A stretch of DNA of 64,000 bases from Bacillus sp. EAC. Lineage in GTDB: Bacteria > Bacillota > Bacilli > Bacillales > Bacillaceae_G. Where the stretch lies: the NCBI RefSeq assembly GCF_002156875.1, contig NZ_NCSY01000002.1, forward strand, positions 575,251-639,250, written 5' to 3'. The translations under genes and the position numbers were made by a program. Shown here piece after piece: positions 50,059 to 58,752 of this stretch. The first letter of the stretch is position 1; each line of letters begins with the position of its first letter. Under the pieces are notes generated by a model. The model had not been told where the DNA came from and did not search any database. It was given only the letters and a program-made list of their open reading frames with translations.

Positions 50059-53000
50059 ATGGACAAGCAACGAGGTTTTTACGAAGAGTTAGTAAAAAAA
50101 GATAAGGAATATCCAACTTCACAGTCTGTGAGTCCATTAGCGCAAGCAGATTATATAGAAGGTTTAATTCATTATGCTGGTCGAAAGATTGGGGATCGTT
50201 TTAATCGTTTAGTAGACGAAGGGAATTATTCCGAGATTATTCGACTAACTGAAGAGATTACTAAATTGGCAGAAGGTAATGATGGAGAGTTTAAGCTCCC
50301 ACTTTCCAATATTTTATACAACTATGAAAATAGTGAGTTACCAGTAAGTGATCTTTATCAATTGTCAAAACCTGATTTTATTTCAAATGAAAAAGGTTCA
50401 ATGAAGAATTTCTTTAAATCATTGAAATTTGAATTGATGACAAGTGATGGTGCTGATTTCATGGTAAGCTTTTTGAGATTTTCAGGCCTACAAATTCTAT
50501 TAAAGCCGATCGAAGAGTTAGCCAAACGTGGTAACAAGGTTAGGATAATCACTTCCTTCTATTTAAATATTACGGAAGCAAAAGCATTAAGAAAATTATT
50601 AGAATTACCAAATGTGGAAGTAAAAATCATTCAAACTGGTAACGAATCATTCCATACAAAGGCATACTTATTCCATCGTGAATCAGGTTTTAATTCTATT
50701 ATTATTGGATCATCTAATATCTCTAAATCTGCATTAGTCAATGGACATGAATGGAATGTAAAAATGCCTGATAGTGCTTATCTTCCTATCTATAAACAAG
50801 GGAAAGAAAAATTTGATTTACTATGGAATAGTAATGAATGTCTACCATTAAATGATGAACTAATTAATCAATATGAATTACACGCTAATACTGTAAAAAA
50901 TGATTATATTCCACCATTTAAAGTTGCAGAGCAAGATTTACGAAGTATATATGCGACTTCAACAATTACACCAAATGCAATGCAAAGAGATGCACTTCTG
51001 GCACTTGAGCAAACACGTGAAAATGGTAAATCAAAAGGTGTTGTCATTGCAGCAACAGGCACTGGTAAAACATATTTATCTGCCTTCGATGTAAAAAACT
51101 TCAAACCAAAAAGAATGCTTTTCCTTGCACATCGTGAGGACATTCTAGTTAAATCGAAAGAAACATTTAAAACAGTATTTGGTATGGATGATGAGTTTGG
51201 AATCCTTTCAGGAAATGTAAAAGAACAGGATAAACCATTCTTATTTGCTACTGTTCAAACTCTTTCTAGAGATAATGTATTAACTACATTTGATCCGAAT
51301 TATTTTGATTATATTGTTATAGATGAGTTTCATCATGCGCAAGCTAGTACGTATTTAAAAGTTATCAATCATTTTAATCCAAAATTCTTACTAGGTTTAA
51401 CGGCGACACCCGAACGATTAGATGGACAGGATGTGCTTCAGCTTTGTGATTATAATGTTGTTTATGAAATTCGTTTACGTGATGCATTAGAAGCAGAGTT
51501 ACTAGCACCTTTTCATTACTTTGGAGTAGCCGACGATACTGTCGATTATGAAGCTATTAAAATGAAAAACGGTTTTTATGATGAGACTGAACTAGTACAT
51601 GCCTTAAAAACTGAGAAACGTGTTGAGTATGTAATAAGTACTATTAATAAATATAGCTATAGTGGAGATAAATTAATCAGTTTAGGCTTCTGTTCTTCTA
51701 TTGAACACGCTAAATATATGAGTGAAGAATTTAATGCACGTGGATTCGTAACTACTTATTTAACTGGCGCAGACGGTCCAGACGAAAGAAAAGCAGCAAT
51801 TTCTAAACTGGAAGATGAAAATAATTCACTTCAACTTATTTTCACAGTTGATATTTTTAATGAAGGAATTGATATTCCAAACTTAAATCTGGTGCTATTC
51901 CTACGTCCAACCGAATCACCTACAATCTTTATTCAACAGCTTGGACGTGGATTACGTAAAAGTACGAACAAGGAATTTGTAACAATACTCGATTTTATTG
52001 GTAACTATCAAAAATCATTTGTAGTCCCTCTTGCATTAAGCGGACATACGAATCATAACGGTTTTGATAAGGATAGTTTACGTGTTGCAGTTCAGCATGA
52101 ATTTGCTGATTTACCAGGTGGTGCCTATGTTGACCTCGATCCTGTTACACAAAAAAGAATTCTTGAGAAAATCGATTCTATACGTTTAGATTCAATTGCA
52201 GTAATAAAGGATTTATATAGTCAGTTTAAAAAAGATCTAGGCCGATCACCTAAGATTACAGATTTCCTATATGCAGAAAAAGCTCCAAATATAAATTTCT
52301 TTCTAAATAAGTTTAAATCTTGGGTTGGAACAAAGCAAAAGATGAATGACATAGAAGATTATGATCAAACAATTATTGATTATCCTTATTTGTTTGAGGT
52401 TCTTGAAAGAATTGAGAGCTACTTCCCTATTAAATGGCCATATGAATTTATTATTTTAGAATTAGCCCTTGAGAAGAAGTTTATCTCATTTGAAGATATT
52501 GCAAAACTTATTAAGAATCGATTTAGTATTGAAATTGAAATAGCTGATCATAAATCATTAATCCTAAGAGCAATGAAACGCTTATCAGAAACATTTAAAA
52601 AGTGCATTTGGTCATTCGGTCAAATTGATAATGAAATATTTATTGTTGATGAACCTTTTTACAATTTAGATCTTTTTGCAAAAGATCAGATAAAAGAACG
52701 CATCGAATACGGAATCATTGAATATCGTCGTATGTATCAACCAAAACATCTATTGAGGCAAAATGAACGTTTGGTCCGATATCAAAACTATACTAGAAAT
52801 GACCTCATCTTCTTATTTGAAGCCCAAGTCCAAGAAGGAACTTGGCGTGAAGGTGTAAGTAGAGTTGGAAACCAATATTGTTTATTTATTAATTTAAATA
52901 AGCATGACAAAATTGATGACCACTTAAAATATCATGATTATTTCATGGATCCAATGAACTTCCATTGGCAAAGTCAAAATCAAACTACACACGAATCAAC

Positions 53001-53211
53001 TCGAGGGCAAGATTATATTTATCATAAAGAAAGAGATATCCACATTCATCTTTTTGTTAGGAAATTTACCGAAATGCATGGAATGACACTTCCATTCACT
53101 TATTTAGGTGAAATTGATTATGTTTCGAGTAAAGGAAATAGTCCGATGAATATTCATTGGAAATTACATGAAGCTGTTCCGCAAAATTTATTTATTGATT
53201 TGATTAAATAA
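50059..53211 (+). CDS. PLD-nuclease/SF2 helicase/DUF3427 protein
   Basis: A 1050-residue multidomain protein. Residues ~125-260 form a phospholipase D-like nuclease domain ('FHTKAYLFHR' 198-207 and 'IIIGSSNISKSAL' 214-226, the HxK...GSxN pattern). ~300-650 are an SF2 helicase: motif I AATGTGKT (331-338), II DEFHH (422-426), III 'GLTATPERLD' (446-455), VI 'QQLGRGLRKS' (626-635). ~690-1050 are DUF3427, ending 'TYLGEIDYVSSKGNSPMNIHW'. This architecture is widespread in bacteria and is often found near defence genes; a DNA-degrading role is inferred. It is preceded by an HNH gene and convergent with a Nudix gene. Confidence 0.93.
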   Translation: MDKQRGFYEELVKKDKEYPTSQSVSPLAQADYIEGLIHYAGRKIGDRFNRLVDEGNYSEIIRLTEEITKLAEGNDGEFKLPLSNILYNYENSELPVSDLYQLSKPDFISNEKGSMKNFFKSLKFELMTSDGADFMVSFLRFSGLQILLKPIEELAKRGNKVRIITSFYLNITEAKALRKLLELPNVEVKIIQTGNESFHTKAYLFHRESGFNSIIIGSSNISKSALVNGHEWNVKMPDSAYLPIYKQGKEKFDLLWNSNECLPLNDELINQYELHANTVKNDYIPPFKVAEQDLRSIYATSTITPNAMQRDALLALEQTRENGKSKGVVIAATGTGKTYLSAFDVKNFKPKRMLFLAHREDILVKSKETFKTVFGMDDEFGILSGNVKEQDKPFLFATVQTLSRDNVLTTFDPNYFDYIVIDEFHHAQASTYLKVINHFNPKFLLGLTATPERLDGQDVLQLCDYNVVYEIRLRDALEAELLAPFHYFGVADDTVDYEAIKMKNGFYDETELVHALKTEKRVEYVISTINKYSYSGDKLISLGFCSSIEHAKYMSEEFNARGFVTTYLTGADGPDERKAAISKLEDENNSLQLIFTVDIFNEGIDIPNLNLVLFLRPTESPTIFIQQLGRGLRKSTNKEFVTILDFIGNYQKSFVVPLALSGHTNHNGFDKDSLRVAVQHEFADLPGGAYVDLDPVTQKRILEKIDSIRLDSIAVIKDLYSQFKKDLGRSPKITDFLYAEKAPNINFFLNKFKSWVGTKQKMNDIEDYDQTIIDYPYLFEVLERIESYFPIKWPYEFIILELALEKKFISFEDIAKLIKNRFSIEIEIADHKSLILRAMKRLSETFKKCIWSFGQIDNEIFIVDEPFYNLDLFAKDQIKERIEYGIIEYRRMYQPKHLLRQNERLVRYQNYTRNDLIFLFEAQVQEGTWREGVSRVGNQYCLFINLNKHDKIDDHLKYHDYFMDPMNFHWQSQNQTTHESTRGQDYIYHKERDIHIHLFVRKFTEMHGMTLPFTYLGEIDYVSSKGNSPMNIHWKLHEAVPQNLFIDLIK

Positions 53212-53213
53212 AG

Positions 53214-53251
53214 TAAAGGCGCTCTCTATTTTAATAGAGAACGCCTTTTTT
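53214..53251. terminator. Bidirectional terminator
   Basis: AAAGGCG.TCTCTATT pairs with AATAGAGA.CGCCTTT, with T run, between the helicase and Nudix genes. Confidence 0.88.
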
Positions 53252-53639
53252 ATTTCATTAACTTTTCAACTGTTGGAATATCAGCTGGTGCCCATTCAAG
53301 ATCTTGGAGGTCAGATACTTCTTTCCACTCAAGTTTTGCATGCTCACTTGCAACTGGAGTACCATTTGTGATCTTCGCTTCGTAAGTTAATAGATTTACG
53401 ATTACTGCTGGATATTCATGTACTACTTCTTCTACCAGTTCTGCAACTTTAATTTCGCAGCCTAATTCTTCTTGAATTTCACGAACTAGTGATTCTTCTG
53501 GCTGCTCGTTTTTTTCGATTTTTCCACCTGGGAATTCCCAGAGGTTTGGAAGACTCATTTCTGGTGAGCGTAGGGCGCATAGGATTTGGTTTTGATTGTT
53601 TCTGATTACTGCACCCACTACTTTGATTTGATTTTTCAA
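53250..53639 (-). CDS. MutT-like Nudix hydrolase
   Basis: A 129-residue Nudix enzyme of the 8-oxo-dGTP diphosphatase type. The Nudix box is complete: 'GGKIEKNEQPEESLVREIQEELG' read in parts as Gx5Ex7REUxEExGU at about residues 38-60. The N-terminal 'VVGAVIRNNQNQILCALRSPEM' and C-terminal 'LEWAPADIPTVEKL' match MutT. It sanitises oxidised or modified nucleotides. Convergent with the DUF3427 helicase gene; similar Nudix genes are often found beside DUF3427 helicases, so a functional link is possible. Starts at TTG 53639. Confidence 0.9.
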   Translation of the reverse strand: MKNQIKVVGAVIRNNQNQILCALRSPEMSLPNLWEFPGGKIEKNEQPEESLVREIQEELGCEIKVAELVEEVVHEYPAVIVNLLTYEAKITNGTPVASEHAKLEWKEVSDLQDLEWAPADIPTVEKLMK

Positions 53640-54020
53640 TTTTTGTCAGTCCCTTATAAAAGTATAAGTTTATTATATTTTTAGTAACTGACTAATTCAA
53701 TTATTATTTGTTTCCACACTCAACATGTGTGGAGTAGACAGTGTAAACAGATTTATGATGTTCCCCTAATATTGATAAAACAATAAAACCGACCTCTATT
53801 CTGTCAAACTAATTTTTCCATTTAAGACTTCAATTTATACACTAGTACCTATTATTCTACTACTAAAAAAAATACAAAAATATTAAATTGATTACTAATC
53901 TACTTAACTTTAGACAAATTTTTACAAAAATGTAAATATTTATATTTGTAAAATATGGAAAATGATATACTATTTTAATGTGTATAAATGTAGATAAAAT
54001 TTGATGAGGTGAACAGAAAT
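53640..54020. other. AT-rich gap upstream of the PHP-ATPase gene
   Basis: About 380 bases without a gene. A CCACAC/GTGTGG hairpin lies at 53714-53732. The last 100 bases are extremely AT-rich and must hold the promoter of the PHP-ATPase gene. Confidence 0.4.
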
Positions 54021-56816
54021 ATGAATCAGTTAATTAATACAAGTGGATCTATATGGAAAAAGTGGGACTTGCATGTTCATTCTCCCGCCTCCAAACTCAA
54101 CAATCAATTTGGAGAATGGGATGAATATCTACAAACTCTAGAGGGTCTTTCTGATATTAGTGTTTTAGGAATTACAGACTATTATTCTATTGAGGGTTAT
54201 TTAAGAGTAAAGCAATATAAAGATATTGGTGGCTTAGCAAATATCGACTTAATATTACCTAACATTGAATTAAGAATTGATACAGTTACAACTAGAGATA
54301 GACCAATTAATTTACATATTATCTTTTCTCCAAACGTGGTAGAGCATATCGAAGACAAGTTTTTACGAGAATTAAAATATGAATATGGTGGAAGAACATT
54401 TAGTTGTACTAATTCTGATTTGATTAATTTAGGAAAATTAGTCAACTCAACCCTTAGTGATGAAGCTGCTCTTAGGGAAGGAATGAATCAATTTAAAGTT
54501 TCTATACCCAAGCTCGAAGATGTCCTTCAACAAAACAGAACAATATTTAGCGGACATTATATGACTATTGTTGCAAATAAGGAGACAGATGGAGCGTCAG
54601 GTCTAAGAGATACCTCTATGAGAATTGAGCAACAAAAAATTTATCAATTTGCAGATGCAATTTTTTCAAGTCGGGCTGGTGATAGAAAGTTTTTCTTAGG
54701 CCAAATAGAAGGATATTCAAAAGAATTAATTATCGAGCGATTTGGTTCATTAAAACCCTGCATTCATGGTTCAGATGCACACAGTATAGAAAAAATATGT
54801 AAACCTGACTTAAATAGATTTACTTGGATAAAAGCAGATCCCTCATTTCAAGGTCTAATACAGATAATCCATGAACCTGAGTATCGAGTTATTGTACAGG
54901 AAAATCATCCAGATACTAAAAGTGATTATAATGTAATAGATTCTGTAAGTTTTTTTAATAATGAAATCTTTACTGAAGAGGAAATAAAATTAAACCCAGG
55001 TTTAAATACCATAATTGGCGGAAAGTCGTCTGGAAAATCCTTATTATTATATAAAATTGCTCAGGCTATATCATTAAATGAAGTGGAGTCACGCTCTAAT
55101 GAAAATCACTGGAAAAATCCATATAGTAATAGTTTTATAGATACAGTGGATTTCAAGGTAAACTGGAGAAACAATGATACTTCTACTAATTCAGAGAATA
55201 AAGGGAAAGTAACATATATACCTCAAATGTATATTAATTCTTTATCAGAAGAAGCAGCTGACGAAGATCTACAAAAAAAAATAAGAGAAATTCTAATCCA
55301 AAAAGAAGATAACGCACGATTTCTTACTGAAAAAAGAGAATTAATTAACAATATAAATAGCGCGATTCGACAAAACATAATTAAGATGTTTGAGAAGATT
55401 GATGAATTAGAAGTGGTTAAACAAGAAATTGAAAAGATTGGAGAAAAAGAAGCAATACGAAAAGAACAGTCTAAATTACAATTATTAATTGATGAAAAAT
55501 TTAAAAGTTCTAGTCTGTCACAAACAGATGAAACAGAAATGAAAGACCTAGAAAAACAAAGTCATAAAATACTTGAAGAAATAGAAATTCAAAAATTCAA
55601 TATTGATAAAGTAGATACCTCATCTCGTGAACTTAATATAATTCTAGATGATGTAAATAGTAAGTTGAAAATTTTGTGTCAGAATTTAAATGAAGATACA
55701 CTACAAGTGATTAATAATTTACAATTAGACATTAATTCAGCATTTTTAAAAGCACAAAATGATTTGACTGATAACAAGACAAATTTTATTACATTAAAGC
55801 AAACCAATATCAATCAGCACCAAGAAATTACAAACAAGCTAAATCCATTTTTAGAAAAAATTAAAGAACTTTCTGATATAACTGATTTAAAGTCTAGAGT
55901 AACAGAACAAGTACAGCTACTAAAACAAATTGATGAACAATTAAGAAAAAAGACAGAATGTGAATCAATTTTAAATCAACTAAAACAAAATATTTTAGGA
56001 GGATTTAAAGAAAATTTTACTATTCTAACAGATTTCAAATCTTACTTTGATGGTAAAGCTGAGTTCGAAAACCTATCCTTAAGTGCAGGAATTATATTTG
56101 ACCAATCAAAATTTCAGGATAGTTTTTTATCACTTTTTAACAGAAGGGGAAGAATTACAAATGTATTTCAAAATACTGAACAATTAGTAGTCTTTAATGA
56201 TAACGATGAATTTTTATTTGACGAGACAACATATATTAATAAAATAGAATATTTGTTTTATAATATTATTCAAAAAGATTATCCTTCTCTTAAACTTAAA
56301 CAGTCTTTTACCAAACAACAAGCTATTGAAGCTCTATTAAGTACTACAACAACTAAAATAATTTATGATTTAACAAAAGATGAAGATAACTTAACCCAAA
56401 TGTCACCAGGAAAGAGAGGTCTTGTATTATTAGAGCTTTTTCTTGAAATGAGTGAAGATAAACACCCTATTCTTATTGATCAACCAGAAGATAACTTAGA
56501 TAACCGAACAATATCAAAAGAATTAGTTAAAATAATAAAATCGAAAAAAGAAAAAAGACAAATAATTATTGTTACCCATAATGCAAATCTAGTAGTACTT
56601 ACTGATGCAGAAAATGTCATTGTGGCAAACCAAGATGTTCAATTACAAGAGAATCATACCCGTCGTTTCGAATATTTATCTGGCTCATTAGAATGTGATT
56701 TTTTAGTTGAAGGTAGTAAAAAAATCACATCTAAAGGAATAAAGTCACATGTTTGTGAGATACTAGAAGGTGGTCAAGAAGCATTCGAGATTAGGGAAAA
56801 AAAATACGGATTCTAA
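54021..56816 (+). CDS. PHP-domain/SMC-like ATPase (TrlF or Ppl-like)
   Basis: A 931-residue protein. Residues ~14-255 are a PHP phosphoesterase domain: 'WDLHVHSPAS' (HxH 18-20), 'GITDYYSI' (Asp near 53) and 'HGSDAHS' (250-254). ~300-931 form an ABC/SMC-type ATPase: Walker A GGKSSGKS (333-340), a long coiled coil (~410-640), signature-like 'SPGKRGLVLLELF' (795-807), Walker B/D-loop 'LIDQPEDNLDN' (~818-828), H-loop 'IIVTHNANLV'. This is the layout of TrlF-family ATPases and of PHP-type single-gene phage-defence proteins (Ppl), from memory. GAGGTG nine bases before ATG 54021 fixes the start over GTG 54009. An HNH protein follows 740 bases downstream. Confidence 0.92.
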   Translation: MNQLINTSGSIWKKWDLHVHSPASKLNNQFGEWDEYLQTLEGLSDISVLGITDYYSIEGYLRVKQYKDIGGLANIDLILPNIELRIDTVTTRDRPINLHIIFSPNVVEHIEDKFLRELKYEYGGRTFSCTNSDLINLGKLVNSTLSDEAALREGMNQFKVSIPKLEDVLQQNRTIFSGHYMTIVANKETDGASGLRDTSMRIEQQKIYQFADAIFSSRAGDRKFFLGQIEGYSKELIIERFGSLKPCIHGSDAHSIEKICKPDLNRFTWIKADPSFQGLIQIIHEPEYRVIVQENHPDTKSDYNVIDSVSFFNNEIFTEEEIKLNPGLNTIIGGKSSGKSLLLYKIAQAISLNEVESRSNENHWKNPYSNSFIDTVDFKVNWRNNDTSTNSENKGKVTYIPQMYINSLSEEAADEDLQKKIREILIQKEDNARFLTEKRELINNINSAIRQNIIKMFEKIDELEVVKQEIEKIGEKEAIRKEQSKLQLLIDEKFKSSSLSQTDETEMKDLEKQSHKILEEIEIQKFNIDKVDTSSRELNIILDDVNSKLKILCQNLNEDTLQVINNLQLDINSAFLKAQNDLTDNKTNFITLKQTNINQHQEITNKLNPFLEKIKELSDITDLKSRVTEQVQLLKQIDEQLRKKTECESILNQLKQNILGGFKENFTILTDFKSYFDGKAEFENLSLSAGIIFDQSKFQDSFLSLFNRRGRITNVFQNTEQLVVFNDNDEFLFDETTYINKIEYLFYNIIQKDYPSLKLKQSFTKQQAIEALLSTTTTKIIYDLTKDEDNLTQMSPGKRGLVLLELFLEMSEDKHPILIDQPEDNLDNRTISKELVKIIKSKKEKRQIIIVTHNANLVVLTDAENVIVANQDVQLQENHTRRFEYLSGSLECDFLVEGSKKITSKGIKSHVCEILEGGQEAFEIREKKYGF

Positions 56817-57070
56817 TTTAATAAGTAAACTAGTAAGTCTCATAACAGAATCATTTATGGATATATATTTTAAAATGCTAACTTTTAACAAATTGAAATA
56901 GGCAATATGTACACTATTTATATGATTCTTATAATTTAATATTAAAATATCTAATTATATCTCTAATAATTGTACAATCTGTCTTAATGTAATGTTTTAT
57001 AAGTCTTACCAATTAATTTGAGATGTAACACTGTATTTCTATTGTCTTTTTATTAGAAATTATGTACTTA

Positions 57071-57107
57071 AAAAGGTTGCGACAAAGCTGTCGCAACCTT
57101 TTATTTT
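57071..57107. terminator. Terminator, 14-bp stem
   Basis: AAAAGGTTGCGACA (57071-57084) pairs exactly with TGTCGCAACCTTTT (57089-57102). It lies 255 bases after the PHP-ATPase and right at the 3' end of the minus-strand remnant. Confidence 0.88.
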
Positions 57108-57229
57108 ATCAAAGTATCACCTGGAATACCTAATTTCTTTTCTAGTTGATAAGCATCTATTATTGTACATCGTTTTAAGTAATCAATGTCTTTTTTTCTC
57201 ACTATGACTTGTTGTTCAATTTTACACTA
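57101..57229 (-). pseudogene. 3' remnant of an unidentified gene
   Basis: 42 open codons end at a TAA in the tail of the terminator: 'QQVIVRKKDIDYLKRCTIID' followed by 'AYQLEKKLGIPGDTLIK'. The composition is protein-like and the position next to a terminator is right for a gene end, but a stop precedes it and no start exists. I do not recognise it. Confidence 0.4.
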
Positions 57230-57367
57230 GTTATGCTTACAGCTACGTTGATCATCGATGATATTAAAATTACCGTAGCTACTGTCGCAATTCAAATCAT
57301 TTTTTTAATCTTTTTGACTCATTACTTATAGTGTGGCTAAAAAATCTAAAAAACTCCCTAATCTAGA

Positions 57368-57406
57368 GAAGTGCACCCCAAATGTTAGACAATATATAAC
57401 ATTTGG
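57368..57406. repeat. Solo IS3-family end sequence with inverted repeat
   Basis: GAAGTGCACCCCAAA then TGTTAGACA (57368-57391) matches 20 of 24 bases of the end of the IS3 element at 63627-63650. It overlaps a 10-bp inverted repeat (CCAAATGTTA, 57378-57387, with TAACATTTGG, 57397-57406). No transposase lies next to it. Confidence 0.55.
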
Positions 57407-57552
57407 ACATGCATTTTTTGTATTAATTTTATAAACATTAGTTTCTTAAGAAAAAAACTATCAATATATAACAAATTAACGTAAAATTGGTAATTATTAT
57501 TGTGTTTAACTATCCATTAGTAAAAAATCTTTTATTTAAGTGAGGAATAAGA

Positions 57553-58371
57553 ATGAGTACTGAAGAAGTAAAAAGACTTGACCCTTCTATGTCCACTTTA
57601 CGAGAATTATATATTCTTTCAGGAAATCGCTGTGCTTTTCAGGGTTGTACCCATGAAATTATCGATGTTAATGGTACACTTGTAACTCAATTATGCCACA
57701 TTGAAGCAGCTTTACCTGGAGGACAGCGTTTTAATCCAAAAATGACTAATAAAGAACGAGCTCATGCTTCAAATTTATTATTTATGTGTCATAAGCATCA
57801 TAAAGTAACAGACAACGTAGCTGTATATAATGTTGAAAAAATGAAGCAAATAAAACAAAACCATGAGAATCTATATAGAAATATAATGAATGATATGTTG
57901 AAGTCTATAGAAGATCAAACGAAGAAACAAATATTAAATACAAGTAAAAGTTTCAAAAATATTAACAAAGTACTTGAGTGGAATTTAAGTGATGAGGATC
58001 TAGAAGAAACAGTAAAGCTTGCTAATAATTATTTCGAAATACTTAAACTGTTAAATAAAAATACTAGAAGTGTATTTTCAAGTATAGTTGAAAGATCAGA
58101 ACATAATGGATTACATCGAATAATTTTATTATCGTTGATTCAAAAGAACTTACAGTTGAATGATAATGATATGCGAGATTACTTGGACATATTAGTAAAA
58201 TATAGACTAATTTCTGAACCGAAATTAGATGATGATTATATTGGACATATTTCTGAAATTAGAGACCCCGATGGTTGGGATTTGTGGGGAGAAATAAAAA
58301 AAATTTGTGAACTTCAAAACATAGATTTAGGAGATTTAATTATCGAGTTAGATTTTGAGAAACTTGATTAA
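57553..58371 (+). CDS. HNH-type nuclease protein with helical C-terminus
   Basis: A 272-residue protein. Residues ~15-95 form an HNH-like fold: 'SGNRCAFQGCTHEI' (Cys27/Cys32), 'TQLCHIEAALPGGQRFNP' (the His of the His-Glu pair at 49), 'ERAHASNLLFMCHKHHKVTDN' (Asn74, Cys79, His82-83) in pieces. The rest is helical ('LSDEDLEETVKLANNYFEIL') and ends in a possible winged-helix ('MRDYLDILVKYRLISEPKL'). This CxxxxC-CHIEA-N-CxxHH class is typical of defence-associated nucleases, including Septu PtuB-like partners of ATPases. GAGGAAT precedes the ATG. It differs clearly from the HNH at 48989. Confidence 0.82.
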   Translation: MSTEEVKRLDPSMSTLRELYILSGNRCAFQGCTHEIIDVNGTLVTQLCHIEAALPGGQRFNPKMTNKERAHASNLLFMCHKHHKVTDNVAVYNVEKMKQIKQNHENLYRNIMNDMLKSIEDQTKKQILNTSKSFKNINKVLEWNLSDEDLEETVKLANNYFEILKLLNKNTRSVFSSIVERSEHNGLHRIILLSLIQKNLQLNDNDMRDYLDILVKYRLISEPKLDDDYIGHISEIRDPDGWDLWGEIKKICELQNIDLGDLIIELDFEKLD

Positions 58372-58477
58372 TAATCATGTTTTTTGTTATTAAACTTTGC
58401 AAGTTCACCTTTAAGTTAATTTTCTCTACTAAATAAAGTTAAATATGATTGCAATAGTTTTGAAATATTATGCTTTC

Positions 58478-58501
58478 CGCACATAATATTCATTATGTGC
58501 G
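58478..58501. terminator. Hairpin after the HNH gene
   Basis: CGCACATAAT pairs with ATTATGTGCG around a 4-base loop, followed by TTAAAAAAT; T run weak, so a terminator role is likely but not certain. It lies in the 380-base gap 58372-58752. Confidence 0.5.
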
Positions 58502-58669
58502 TTAAAAAATAGTGATAAAAACCAAAATGTTGATAAGGGGTGGGGCATTAAACTAGAATGAAAACTCTATTTGAATTTGCTAGCTACTGAGAGAATTTAT
58601 ATGTGTACAAAGCTTAGTATATATCTAGTGAACCTTGTGGTTACAGGCTAAACTGTCTCTCAAAAACAC

Positions 58670-58710
58670 AAAAATACCCAACCCCATACAACTATGGGAT
58701 TGAGTGTTTT
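58670..58710 (-). terminator. Terminator of the Type III restriction operon
   Basis: CCCATA/TATGGG core extended by CAAT.../...GTTGGG pairs; TATTTTTG follows on the minus strand. Confidence 0.75.
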
Positions 58711-58752
58711 ATATCTTGTGATGGATAAACCAACATCATTCAATTAAATTTA

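Larger units (their letters stand above)
56817..57552. other. Gene-poor junction with remnants inside the defence island
   Basis: 736 bases hold a strong terminator (57071-57107), a 42-codon gene remnant on the minus strand (57101-57229) and an IS3-family end sequence (57368-57406). No intact gene was seen. Confidence 0.5.

Noticed and set aside
57233..57331. A 32-codon hydrophobic frame (MLTATLIIDDIKITVATVAI...) that looks like a small membrane toxin.
   Set aside because: No ribosome binding site, no antisense RNA signals seen, and it lies in a region full of remnants.
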